Source: Arthrobacter roseus
Lineage (GTDB): Bacteria > Actinomycetota > Actinomycetes > Actinomycetales > Micrococcaceae
NCBI RefSeq assembly: GCF_016907875.1
Contig: NZ_JAFBCU010000001.1
Coordinates: 930,001 to 994,000 of the forward strand
Direction: 5' to 3'
DNA length: 64,000 bases
Part shown: piece after piece, positions 19,041-27,127 of the stretch
Position numbering within the stretch: the stretch's first letter is position 1
Layout: every line of letters begins with the position of its first letter
Program-made: the position numbers and the translations under genes
The notes under the pieces: model-generated
Databases searched by the model: none
Told to the model about the DNA's origin: nothing
What the model saw: only the letters and a program-made list of their open reading frames with translations

Positions 19041-19129
19041 CAGCGCCTCTATGAGGTTGTCGGAGCGTGTTCGGCAACCTGCGCTGGAAAGGCACGGGCC
19101 GATCCAGCGGGATTGTCCTCGAAAGGATC
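19041..19129 (+). promoter_or_regulatory. Alternative-fold leader before the ABC importer
   Basis: Three stems compete. Stem A pairs CAGCGC (19041-19046) with GCGCTG (19081-19086), enclosing a second helix AGGTTG/CAACCT (19054-19059, 19075-19080). Stem B pairs CGCTGG (19082-19087) with CCAGCG (19104-19109). Stem C pairs GATCC (19101-19105) with GGATC (19125-19129) and covers the ribosome site AAAGGA. A excludes B, and B excludes C. It could act as a translational switch. No known riboswitch consensus or T-box sequence is recognised. Confidence 0.4.
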
Positions 19130-19134
19130 ATTTG

Positions 19135-20121
19135 ATGAAACGTACAGCCAAATCTATTTTCGGCGCCGGGTTGCTTACCGCAGCACTGGCACTGACCGCC
19201 TGCGGAGGATCCGACGACGCCGGGCAGAAGAGCGCCGAAGACAAGCCCGTTCAGATCGGCATCACGCAGATTGTCGAGCACGACGCTCTCAACGCTGCTC
19301 GCGAAGGCTTCAAGAAGGCACTGAAAGAAAACGGCTATGAGGACGCCGTCTTCGATGAGCAGAACGCCCAGGGCGACCAGGCGACGGCAACAACGATCGC
19401 GAGCAAGTTCGCCAGTGACAAGAAGGATCTCATCCTTGCCATTGCAACGCCTACGGCTCAGGCCGCAGCGCAGTCCATCCAAGACATCCCGATCCTCATC
19501 ACGGCCGTGACCGAGCCCGAAGAAGCGGGTCTTGTAGACAGCTGGGAAGAGCCTGGCGCAAACCTGACCGGCACCAGCGACCTCAACCCGGTTGAAAAGC
19601 AGTTGGGCCTCATAACAGAACTGGCCCCGGACGCTAAGAGCATCGGCGTCGTCTACAGCTCCGGTGAAGTGAACTCCGAGGTTCAGGTTGAACTGGCCCG
19701 CCAAGCCGCCAAGAAGATGGGGCTGGAGCTGAAGGAAGCTACCGTCACCAACTCCAGTGAAGTGCAGCAGGCAGCCAACTCACTCGACGTCGACGTAATG
19801 TACGTCCCCACGGACAACGTTGTTGTTTCGGCTCTGAAGTCAGTTGTCCAGGTCGCCGAGTCCAAGAAGATGCCACTAATAGTGGCTGACACGGGCAGCG
19901 TGGAGGGTGGCGGCATCGCAACGTACGGCATCGACTACGAGAAGCTTGGTTACCAGACCGGCATGATGGCCATTAAGGTCCTCGAAGGTGAAGACCCGGC
20001 AACCATGCCCATTGAAACCCTTGAAGAGGTCCAGCTGATCCTCAACCCTGCCGCTGCCAAGCGCATGGGCGTCACTATCCCGGACGAGCTGCTTGAAAAG
20101 GCCGACCAGGTCATCAAGTAA
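19135..20121 (+). CDS. ABC importer substrate-binding lipoprotein (TrpX-like)
   Basis: A 328-residue lipoprotein: signal peptide with lipobox LTAC, then a periplasmic-binding fold of the ABC_sub_bind family (PF04392): VQIGITQIVEHDALNAAREGFK, ILAIATPTAQAA, IGVVYSSGEVNS, DVMYVPTDNVVVSAL. Close relatives include streptococcal TrpX, which serves tryptophan uptake, but the family also binds other ligands. It heads a three-gene importer operon. ATG 19135 has AAAGGA 7 nt upstream, and the leader may be structured. Ligand not determined. Confidence 0.88.
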   Translation: MKRTAKSIFGAGLLTAALALTACGGSDDAGQKSAEDKPVQIGITQIVEHDALNAAREGFKKALKENGYEDAVFDEQNAQGDQATATTIASKFASDKKDLILAIATPTAQAAAQSIQDIPILITAVTEPEEAGLVDSWEEPGANLTGTSDLNPVEKQLGLITELAPDAKSIGVVYSSGEVNSEVQVELARQAAKKMGLELKEATVTNSSEVQQAANSLDVDVMYVPTDNVVVSALKSVVQVAESKKMPLIVADTGSVEGGGIATYGIDYEKLGYQTGMMAIKVLEGEDPATMPIETLEEVQLILNPAAAKRMGVTIPDELLEKADQVIK

Positions 20122-20174
20122 CGCGCCATCGCGCTTGTTTGTTCTGAACCGCGAAATGACAAAGGTAACGCTTA

Positions 20175-21098
20175 ATGATTACAGCTGTTGAATTAGGGCT
20201 GATTTACGCGGTAATGGCTCTAGGGGTCTATCTGACCTTCCGCATCCTGAACTTCCCCGATCTGACGATTGACGGGAGTTTCACCACGGGGGCCTCCGTT
20301 GCGGCCATCATGATTGTCAACGGAGTGTCCCCGCTCCTGAGTACGGTGGCCGCCTTCGCGGCCGGCCTGATTGCAGGCATCATCACGGGCCTGCTCCATA
20401 CCAAGGGGAAGATCGACGGTCTCCTGGCCGGAATCTTGACCATGATCGCGTTGTATTCAATCAACCTTCGGATAATGGACGGGAGCGCAAACATACCGCT
20501 CCTGCGTGAGGACACGCTGATCACGCCGCTGCGGGAGAATGACTGGCTGGGTTCTTGGCAGTCCATCCTCATTTTCGCCGTTGTTGCACTCCTCGTGAAG
20601 TTTTTCCTGGACTGGTTCCTACACACTGATCTCGGCCTTTCCATGCAGGCCACGGGCGATAACCAAGAGATGATCCGAAGCTTCGGCGTCAGTACGGACC
20701 GGATGAAAATTCTGGGTCTGGCGCTATCCAATGGATTCGTCGCATTGTGCGGTGCACTCATCGCGCAATATCAGGGATTCTCTGACATCAGTATGGGTAT
20801 TGGTCTCATCCTCGTTGGTCTGGCATCGGTGATTCTGGGCCAGGCGATTTTCGGAGCGCGTCTGATCATGATCTCCACACTGGCGGTCATTCTGGGGTCC
20901 ATCCTGTACCGCATCGTCATCTTCGGTGCATTGGAGGTCGGTCTCAACCCCTCGGATATGAAACTTATCTCCGCGCTGTTGGTTGTTGTTGCGCTGGTGA
21001 TGCCCCAGTGGAAATTTATCAAACGGCTACAGGGGCTGACCACGCTGAAGAAACTGAGCACTAGTGCAAAGGCCAGGGGTAGCTATGTTGGAAGTTAG
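20175..21098 (+). CDS. ABC importer permease (TrpY-like)
   Basis: A 307-residue inner-membrane permease of the branched-chain/BPD_transp_2 type, with about eight hydrophobic helices and the conserved PDLTIDGSFTTGASVAA segment near the N-terminus and GFSDISMGIGLILVGLASVILG in the second half. It follows the binding protein after 53 nt and overlaps the ATPase gene by 14 nt, so it forms the channel of this importer. Confidence 0.88.
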   Translation: MITAVELGLIYAVMALGVYLTFRILNFPDLTIDGSFTTGASVAAIMIVNGVSPLLSTVAAFAAGLIAGIITGLLHTKGKIDGLLAGILTMIALYSINLRIMDGSANIPLLREDTLITPLRENDWLGSWQSILIFAVVALLVKFFLDWFLHTDLGLSMQATGDNQEMIRSFGVSTDRMKILGLALSNGFVALCGALIAQYQGFSDISMGIGLILVGLASVILGQAIFGARLIMISTLAVILGSILYRIVIFGALEVGLNPSDMKLISALLVVVALVMPQWKFIKRLQGLTTLKKLSTSAKARGSYVGS

Positions 21099-21879
21099 CG
21101 ACGTTCGGAAGACGTTCTTTGCCGGTACCGTCAATGAACGGATCGCACTGGATAACGTCTCGCTGAAGCTCGACGCCGGAGACTTCGTCACGGTCATCGG
21201 CAGCAACGGCGCCGGTAAGTCGACCCTCCTGAACATCACGTCAGGAAAGCTGAAGCCGGATACAGGGACGGTGAAGATCAACAACAACGATGTCACCAAA
21301 CTGGATGACTTCCAGCGGGCAAAGTTTATTGGCCGTGTCTTCCAGGACCCCATGGCAGGGTCCTCGCCAACCATGACGATCGAGGAGAACCTGTCGATCG
21401 CTCATGGACGGGGAAAAAGGCGGGGTCTGCGCAGGGGAGTGACCAAACGCAAGCGAGAGTTCTTCTGCACAGAATTGGAATCGCTGGAGTTGGGATTGGA
21501 AAGCAGGCTCAAGTCCAAGGTTGGTTTGCTCTCCGGCGGGCAACGGCAGGCGCTTTCGCTGCTTATGGCCACCTTCAGCCAGCCGGACATCCTTCTCTTG
21601 GATGAGCACACCGCCGCACTGGATCCGCAGCGTGCGGAACTGGTGTCCCGGCTGACCATGGACGTGGTGGAACGCCACAAGCTCACCACCCTCATGGTTA
21701 CGCACAATATGGAGCAGGCCCTGCGGATGGGGAACCGCCTCATCATGATGCACGAAGGACGCATCATTCTGGACATCGATGAGGAACAGAAGCGGAAAAC
21801 CACCGTGGAAGATCTCCTCAAGGAGTTCGAGAAAATCCAGGGGAGCAAGTTCGCCGACGATCGGGCGATGCTTCAGTAA
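21085..21879 (+). CDS. ABC importer ATP-binding protein (TrpZ-like)
   Basis: A 264-residue ATPase with Walker A (GSNGAGKST), Q-loop (VFQDPMAG), signature (LLSGGQRQALSLL), Walker B (ILLLDEHTAALD) and H-loop (MVTHNME). The H at the position after the catalytic glutamate (LDEHTAAL) is normal for this subgroup. It powers the permease encoded upstream. Start ATG 21085 has AGGGG just upstream and lies inside the permease gene, giving coupled translation; an earlier in-frame GTG (21064) is less likely. Confidence 0.9.
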   Translation: MLEVSDVRKTFFAGTVNERIALDNVSLKLDAGDFVTVIGSNGAGKSTLLNITSGKLKPDTGTVKINNNDVTKLDDFQRAKFIGRVFQDPMAGSSPTMTIEENLSIAHGRGKRRGLRRGVTKRKREFFCTELESLELGLESRLKSKVGLLSGGQRQALSLLMATFSQPDILLLDEHTAALDPQRAELVSRLTMDVVERHKLTTLMVTHNMEQALRMGNRLIMMHEGRIILDIDEEQKRKTTVEDLLKEFEKIQGSKFADDRAMLQ

Positions 21880-21898
21880 CGCTGGAAATTTCGTACAG

Positions 21899-21932
21899 TT
21901 GGTACGGGCCTGATCTTTCAGGTCCGCACCAA
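21899..21932 (+). terminator. Hairpin after the ABC importer operon
   Basis: A 15-position stem (21899-21913 with 21918-21932; one mismatch, one G-U) with a 4-nt loop, 20 nt after the stop. It lacks a U-tract, so termination strength is uncertain. Confidence 0.55.
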
Positions 21933-21973
21933 TTGCATGCTCAATGCGAGCAGCCTGACGGCGAGGAGACCGC

Positions 21974-22810
21974 GTGGGCCGGATGACACAGCGAGTCAAG
22001 GTCACCACCTACTCGGCTAATGCCCCTGCACGAAGCGTGCAGGATGTCCTCGCAGCCGAAGAGCCGCTGGAAATCCGTGTGAACGGCCGCTCCTTGAGCA
22101 TCACTATGCGCACTCCGGGCGACGACTTCGACCTCGTGGCTGGTTTTCTGGTATCTGAGGGCATCATCGGGCATCAGGAGCAGCTCGCGACGATGCGCTT
22201 CTGCGCCGGGGAGGACGAAAGCGGCCTCCAGACCTACAACGTCATCGACGCTGAGCTGGCTCCCGGCGTTGAACCTCCATCGAGGAACCTGCATCGGCAG
22301 GTCATTACCTCCAGTGCTTGCGGTATTTGCGGAACTGCGTCCATCGATGCTGTGACTCGGAGCTCCAGGTACACACTGAGCCTGGATGAGGTACGGCTCG
22401 ACGTCGGCACGCTCCTTGGTCTGCCGGACATCCTCCTTGCCAACCAAAAACTTTTTGACCGCACCGGTGGAGTGCACGCGGCCGGGCTCTTCAGTAGCGG
22501 AGGGGACCTGCTGTGCCTACGGGAAGACGTGGGCCGCCACAATGCTGTCGACAAGGTCATAGGGTGGGCGCTGCGGGAGGACCTGTTGCCACTGTCGGGG
22601 ACCGTCCTGCAGGTCTCCGGAAGGGCGTCCTTCGAACTCGTGCAAAAAGCGTTTCTTGCGGGAATCCCCGTCCTCTCGGCCGTCAGCGCGCCGTCGTCGC
22701 TCGCCGTAGCGCTGGCAGAAGCCTCTGGCCTCACTCTGGCAGGTTTCAGCAGGGGTGCGCGAGTCAACGTCTACACACATCAAGAGCGGATCACCTCGGG
22801 AGGACACTGA
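21974..22810 (+). CDS. fdhD: Formate dehydrogenase sulfurtransferase FdhD
   Basis: A 278-residue FdhD. It takes sulfur from a cysteine desulfurase (IscS-type) and passes it to the molybdenum cofactor of formate dehydrogenases. The two catalytic cysteines are in SSACGICGTASID; also visible are EEPLEIRVNG at the N-terminus, GVHAAGLFSS and the REDVGRHNAVDKVIG signature. GTG start with GAGGAG upstream. Its likely client is the YdeP-type oxidoreductase at 58179-60479. Confidence 0.94.
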   Translation: MGRMTQRVKVTTYSANAPARSVQDVLAAEEPLEIRVNGRSLSITMRTPGDDFDLVAGFLVSEGIIGHQEQLATMRFCAGEDESGLQTYNVIDAELAPGVEPPSRNLHRQVITSSACGICGTASIDAVTRSSRYTLSLDEVRLDVGTLLGLPDILLANQKLFDRTGGVHAAGLFSSGGDLLCLREDVGRHNAVDKVIGWALREDLLPLSGTVLQVSGRASFELVQKAFLAGIPVLSAVSAPSSLAVALAEASGLTLAGFSRGARVNVYTHQERITSGGH

Positions 22811-22862
22811 CGATGTCGGTGCCGGCGAGTAGGCTGGAGTCCGATCAGATGGAGGCCCTTGC

Positions 22863-24767
22863 ATGAGCATGGAAGGCGCGGCCTGGAGTTCCCTTCACCG
22901 GATCTCCACCGCCAAGGACAGCAAGAACAAATTCTCGAAGGAAACGTTCAAACGGATCTTCTCCTTCGCTGAACCGTACAAGAACAAACTCATCGCCTTT
23001 GTGCTGCTCTCGGTCGTTGGCGCCTTTCTGGCCATCGCCACGCCCGTTCTGGCCGGCGAAGTAGTCAACGCCATCGTTGCCAAGGATCCCGTCGACGTCG
23101 TCATCCGGCTCGCCATCATCATTGCGGTAGTGGCGCTGTTGGACGCCGCTGTCAGCATGTTCACCCGGTGGTACTCCTCGCGTGTCGGGGAGGGCGTGAT
23201 CCTCGACCTCCGCACTGCGGTATTCAACCATGTTCAAAAGATGCCGATAGCTTTCTTCACCCGTACTCGCACCGGTGCCTTGGTAAGCCGGCTGAATAAC
23301 GACGTCATCGGCGCCCAGCAGGCCTTTAGCGGCGCGCTGTCCGGGGTGGTGAGCAACGTTGTACTGCTGGCGCTGACGCTCATGGTCATGTTGAACACCT
23401 CGTGGCTTGTGACACTGCTTGCGGTGATCATGTTGCCGGTCTTTCTCCTGCCCGCGCGGCGGATGGGTCGCCGGCTGGCTGCCCTGCGGAGGGAAGCTGC
23501 GGATCACAACTCGGCCATGGGGACGCAGATGACTGAGCGTTTCTCTGCTCCGGGAGCAACACTCGTGAAACTTTTTGGCCGACCTGCTGAGGAGTCGCAG
23601 GAGTTCGAGGTCCGGGCCTCGCGGGTGCGTGACATTGGTATCAAGATGGCCATGATGCAGTTCATCTTCGTCGCAGCCCTGATGCTGGTCTCAGCCCTGG
23701 CTCTGGCGCTGGTCTATGGACTGGGCGGCTCCCTGGCAATTCAGGGGCAACTGGATGCCGGCGAAGTTGTTACCCTGGCCCTGCTGCTGACGCGTCTTTA
23801 TGCGCCGCTGACCAACCTGGCCAATGCACGGGTGGAGATCATGAGTGCCCTCGTCAGCTTCGAGCGGGTATTCGAAGTCCTCGATCTGGTTCCTCTGATC
23901 CGGGAACGGGACAACGCCCGGGAGGTCCCGGAAGGTCCCGTCGCAGTAGAGTTCGACGACGTGCGATTCGGTTACCCATCGGCGGACAAGGTGTCTCTGG
24001 CGTCCCTCGAGGAAGTGTCCACCCTTGATACTCGGGGTGGCGAGGAAGTCCTGCACGGAATTTCCTTCCGGGTTGAGCCTGGGCAGACCGTTGCGCTGGT
24101 GGGTTCATCGGGTGCGGGAAAGTCAACCATCGCTCAACTGATGGCCCGACTGTACGACGTTGACGGCGGGACGGTGCGTCTGGCGGGAACCGATATCCGG
24201 GACGTCACCTTCCAGTCGCTGCGCGAAACGCTCGGCATGGTCACCCAGGACGGTCACCTCTTCCACGAGACCATCAAATCGAATCTGTTGCTGGCCAACC
24301 CGGAAGCCACGGATGAGCTGATTTGGGACGCGCTGCGGCGGGCACGGCTCGAAGCTTTGATCCAATCACTCCCGGATGGGCTGGATACCATGGTAGGGGA
24401 GCGAGGATACCGACTGTCCGGCGGAGAGCGTCAGCGCATGACCATTGCGCGGCTGCTGCTGGCAGAACCGCGCGTGGTTATCCTCGACGAGGCGACTGCG
24501 GCGCTTGATTCAACGTCGGAAGCTGCGGTGCAAGCGGCCCTGAGCGAAGCGCTGCACGGACGAACAGCTGTCGTCATAGCTCACAGGCTGTCCACCATTC
24601 GTTCGGCACATCAGATTCTGGTGGTTGAGGCTGGCGAGATCATTGAGCGGGGTAGCCATTCTCAGCTCTTGGCACTCGGTGGTCGTTACGCCGAATTACA
24701 CCGCACACAGTTCGCGTCGCAGGACGATGATATTTCTGCGGCTAGCTCCGGGCTGAGGCCTGCGTAG
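22863..24767 (+). CDS. ABC exporter, fused permease-ATPase
   Basis: A 634-residue half-transporter that should dimerise. Residues 40-330 form six helices of the ABC_membrane fold (FTRTRTGALVSRLNNDV coupling region). The ATPase follows: Walker A GSSGAGKST, Q-loop VTQDGHLFHET, signature RLSGGERQRMTIARLL, Walker B VVILDEATAALD, H-loop IAHRLSTIRSA. About 25 extra residues occur between the first nucleotide-domain strand (FGYPSADKVSLASLEEV) and VLHGISFRV, an insertion seen in some actinobacterial exporters. The cargo is unknown. GGAGG lies 7 nt before the ATG. Confidence 0.9.
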   Translation: MSMEGAAWSSLHRISTAKDSKNKFSKETFKRIFSFAEPYKNKLIAFVLLSVVGAFLAIATPVLAGEVVNAIVAKDPVDVVIRLAIIIAVVALLDAAVSMFTRWYSSRVGEGVILDLRTAVFNHVQKMPIAFFTRTRTGALVSRLNNDVIGAQQAFSGALSGVVSNVVLLALTLMVMLNTSWLVTLLAVIMLPVFLLPARRMGRRLAALRREAADHNSAMGTQMTERFSAPGATLVKLFGRPAEESQEFEVRASRVRDIGIKMAMMQFIFVAALMLVSALALALVYGLGGSLAIQGQLDAGEVVTLALLLTRLYAPLTNLANARVEIMSALVSFERVFEVLDLVPLIRERDNAREVPEGPVAVEFDDVRFGYPSADKVSLASLEEVSTLDTRGGEEVLHGISFRVEPGQTVALVGSSGAGKSTIAQLMARLYDVDGGTVRLAGTDIRDVTFQSLRETLGMVTQDGHLFHETIKSNLLLANPEATDELIWDALRRARLEALIQSLPDGLDTMVGERGYRLSGGERQRMTIARLLLAEPRVVILDEATAALDSTSEAAVQAALSEALHGRTAVVIAHRLSTIRSAHQILVVEAGEIIERGSHSQLLALGGRYAELHRTQFASQDDDISAASSGLRPA

Positions 24768-24778
24768 ATAAGGGTCCG

Positions 24779-25275
24779 TCAGGACTTCTCTCCATCCCCA
24801 TTTCCTTGGCGAGCGGTAACCTCGCGGACGCTGGGAGCGCCCTGGCGATTCCACATGAAGAGTGTCAGGTGCCAAAGCTGCGGCTTCTTGCGTGATGGGT
24901 CAATCAAGCCGTGGGCACCTAACCGCTCCAGAGCTTCTCGAACTCGCCATGAGGCGGTGACTCACCTCTCGCGAGAGTCTCCTGCCAGTCTGCCGCCGCC
25001 TCCGCAGGGTCAATCCCCAGTGACCTCAGTGCATCATGTTCACGAAGATCAACGATCCAGCCGGCATCGACTTCGAATCTCAGCACCTTGAGGTCGGGAG
25101 TGCGATCGTCAGTGTGCGCAATCATTGCAGCGGCGACACCGTCCAGTGAGGCGCTGAGGTAAAGCGTTGGGACGTCCGGTGGAGAATATCGACCAGCGGA
25201 CCGCGATCCAGCAAGCGCGAGGGCACGGTAGGCAGGATCCACTGCACGATAGAACGAACCTTTCACTGTGCGCAT
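24779..25275 (-). pseudogene. RES-domain toxin gene, frameshifted
   Basis: Residues 1-110 (from MRTVKGSFYRAVDPAYRAL) match the RES fold, an NAD-degrading toxin family: R-A-V start, SAGRYSPPDVPTLYLS, then VLRFEVDAGWIVDLRE. Near 24946 the frame breaks: after the codons for ESPP the original frame reads HGEFEKLWSG and stops at 24919, while the next frame continues SWRVREALERLGAHGL, then IDPSRKKPQLWHLTLFMWN, the expected RES ending, to a stop at 24779. One lost base explains it, in a stretch with no slippery heptamer. No Xre/DUF2384 antitoxin gene is adjacent. As it stands the product is about 119 residues. Confidence 0.8.
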
Positions 25276-25319
25276 GAGCGGATCGTCCCCGCTTACAACT
25301 GGTTGGTCTTGCCGCATCC

Positions 25320-26081
25320 TTACGCACAGCGGGTATCGAGCCGGTATATCGAGACGTGGCTTCGGGACTCCGCAGTGAATGCGCTGCGGTCCAAGTCTGC
25401 CCATCGGGTTTCCAGTTCGAAGCCGGCAAGCCGTGCCATAAGATCGAGCTCACTGGGCCAGATATAGCGGTGCGGTGTACGACTGATCCGCGCCTCCCGC
25501 CCGTCTGCCAGGTCCGGACCGAACCTCACGTGATGGGAGATCACCTGCTGGCGAAGCGTGTCATAGGTGTCGACGAGGAGATACCCGGGGTTACTCACCT
25601 CGACACTTCCACCGTGGCCCCGTGGTAGCGACCGCAGCTGTGGTACCCATAACTCGATGACGAAGCGCCCACCCGTCTGCAGATGCCGCGCAGCGTTGCG
25701 GAAGCACTCGACTTGGTCATGCTGTGTCAGGAGGTTCGCGATGGTGTTGAACACCAGAAAGGCAAGCGTGAAGTTCTTGCCAACTACCTCTGTGGTCATG
25801 TCGCCCTGTGTGACGGGAATGCTGCCCTCGTCGACCTTTAGACGCAGCTGAGCGATCATTGCATGGGAGAGCTCGATGCCGCTCACTTCGATCCCCGTCT
25901 CCGAGAGAGGAATGGCAACACGGCCGGTGCCGATGGCGAACTCCACCGCTGGACCGCCCTCCGCGAGCTCAGCCAGGACTTCCACCGTGGGGCCTAGAAC
26001 TCCATCCGAGAACATCGCCTCGCCAGGAGTGTCGTAGTTCTGCGCGGCTTCTACATCCCAGAGCTGCTGTTGATCAACCAT
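25320..26081 (-). CDS. Class I SAM-dependent methyltransferase
   Basis: A 253-residue methyltransferase: motif I in AVEFAIGTGRVAIPL, the acidic residue in GIEVSGIELSHAM, motif II/III VTQGDMTTEV and FTLAFLVFNTIANLLTQ. The substrate is unknown. ATG 26081 has AAAGGA 7 nt upstream. Its stop is 2 nt before a possible upstream start of the RES frame (25317), so the two may be transcribed together. Confidence 0.85.
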   Translation of the reverse strand: MVDQQQLWDVEAAQNYDTPGEAMFSDGVLGPTVEVLAELAEGGPAVEFAIGTGRVAIPLSETGIEVSGIELSHAMIAQLRLKVDEGSIPVTQGDMTTEVVGKNFTLAFLVFNTIANLLTQHDQVECFRNAARHLQTGGRFVIELWVPQLRSLPRGHGGSVEVSNPGYLLVDTYDTLRQQVISHHVRFGPDLADGREARISRTPHRYIWPSELDLMARLAGFELETRWADLDRSAFTAESRSHVSIYRLDTRCA

Positions 26082-26198
26082 CCAATCATCCTTTCGGGCG
26101 ACCAGCGTCGAGCGCAACCAGGAAACCGACCCCGCAGCTCATCTAGGATCGAAAATCGGCGCCAGGGGTGCGATGTGGATGGGTAGAAGTGCCCACCG

Positions 26199-26275
26199 TG
26201 GTGCCCCCGACCGGAATCGAACCGATGACCTGCCCTTTAGGAGAGGGCCGCTCTATCCTACTGAGCTACGAGGGC
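26199..26275 (-). tRNA. tRNA-Arg (anticodon CCT)
   Basis: The minus strand folds into a full cloverleaf beginning GCCCTCG at 26275: D arm with AGCTCAGTAGGATAGAGC, anticodon stem CCTCT / AAGGG region with loop CTCCTAA, T arm GGTTCGATTCC, acceptor end CGGGGGC, discriminator A and an encoded CCA (26201-26199). Anticodon CCT reads AGG codons. Confidence 0.95.
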
Positions 26276-26296
26276 GGAATATCCGCACCTATCCTA

Positions 26297-26968
26297 CTAT
26301 CTGGCTGGCTCAGCTGGGACAACAGTGTCCCTGCCGTGGTGGCTGCGACGCGACAGAATCAGTGCGAGCAAGGCAGCCAGTACGCTGAGGCCCAGCAAGA
26401 TCCAGCGCGCTACGGTCAACGTGCTGGCCAGGGCGATGGCGCCGTCGTCTGGAGCGGTGGCGCCCAGAAGTGCATCGATGGCGAAGTTCTCCCAGATGTC
26501 GATGACGGCAAAGAGGATTGGCGGAAGCCACAGGAGCCGACGCAACCCACGTTTGATCGTATTGCTGCCGATGAGCAGCAACCATACGACCGCAAAGAAC
26601 AGTGGGAAGAGCAACCCCGCGGTCTTGTGCAGATAGTTGAGCTGACCGCGTGCGTCTTCGTTCATGGCGTTGCGAAGTGACTCGATATAGGCGGGGTCAT
26701 AGCCGCCGATCAGTGAGTCCGGCATGGCGAGGCCGCCACTGAGTTGCGTCATTTGGTTGAGCGTCAGCAGGTGGAAGTACCAGAACAGAAAGAGGACAGC
26801 TACGACGCCGGCTATCAACACGAGGTTCCCGTTGCGCTGGCCCTCCGAGGGGGAGTATGACGACGGAGCGGTGCCTGGGTAGAGCCGAGACTGGAGCCCG
26901 GGTGCCGGACGGCTGGGTCGCTCCGCACTGCCATGTTTGGCGGCGCGCTGTGCTGGTGTCTTTCCCAT
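26297..26968 (-). CDS. Four-helix membrane protein of unknown function
   Basis: A 223-residue protein. The first 45 residues are basic and Pro/Ser-rich (MGKTPAQRAAKHGSAERPS); then four hydrophobic helices at about 48-68, 115-135, 145-165 and 185-205, with a short basic tail. I do not recognise a family. ATG 26968 is the first good start; only GGAA lies upstream. It ends 21 nt before the tRNA gene, on the same strand. Confidence 0.7.
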   Translation of the reverse strand: MGKTPAQRAAKHGSAERPSRPAPGLQSRLYPGTAPSSYSPSEGQRNGNLVLIAGVVAVLFLFWYFHLLTLNQMTQLSGGLAMPDSLIGGYDPAYIESLRNAMNEDARGQLNYLHKTAGLLFPLFFAVVWLLLIGSNTIKRGLRRLLWLPPILFAVIDIWENFAIDALLGATAPDDGAIALASTLTVARWILLGLSVLAALLALILSRRSHHGRDTVVPAEPAR

Positions 26969-27127
26969 AGGTTTCCAGTATGGCTGATGCGAACGCGTTG
27001 GTTGCAATTGATCGTTATAGCAGGCACAACCACAAACGACCAATTTAGGTCTCGGTTTGATTAAGTTGTGCCGTGAATCACATGGCGGGCTTGCGATTGT
27101 GTAGCAAATGTCTGTTTCTTGTTAAGT

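Noticed and set aside
19003-19134. T-box or tryptophan leader upstream of the TrpX-like gene
   Set aside because: No T-box consensus (such as the GGGTGGTACCGCG-like antiterminator block) nor a run of tryptophan codons is visible.
24919-24950. Programmed ribosomal frameshift in the RES gene
   Set aside because: The shift site ACCGCCTCATGG has no slippery heptamer and no strong following pseudoknot; a lost base is simpler.
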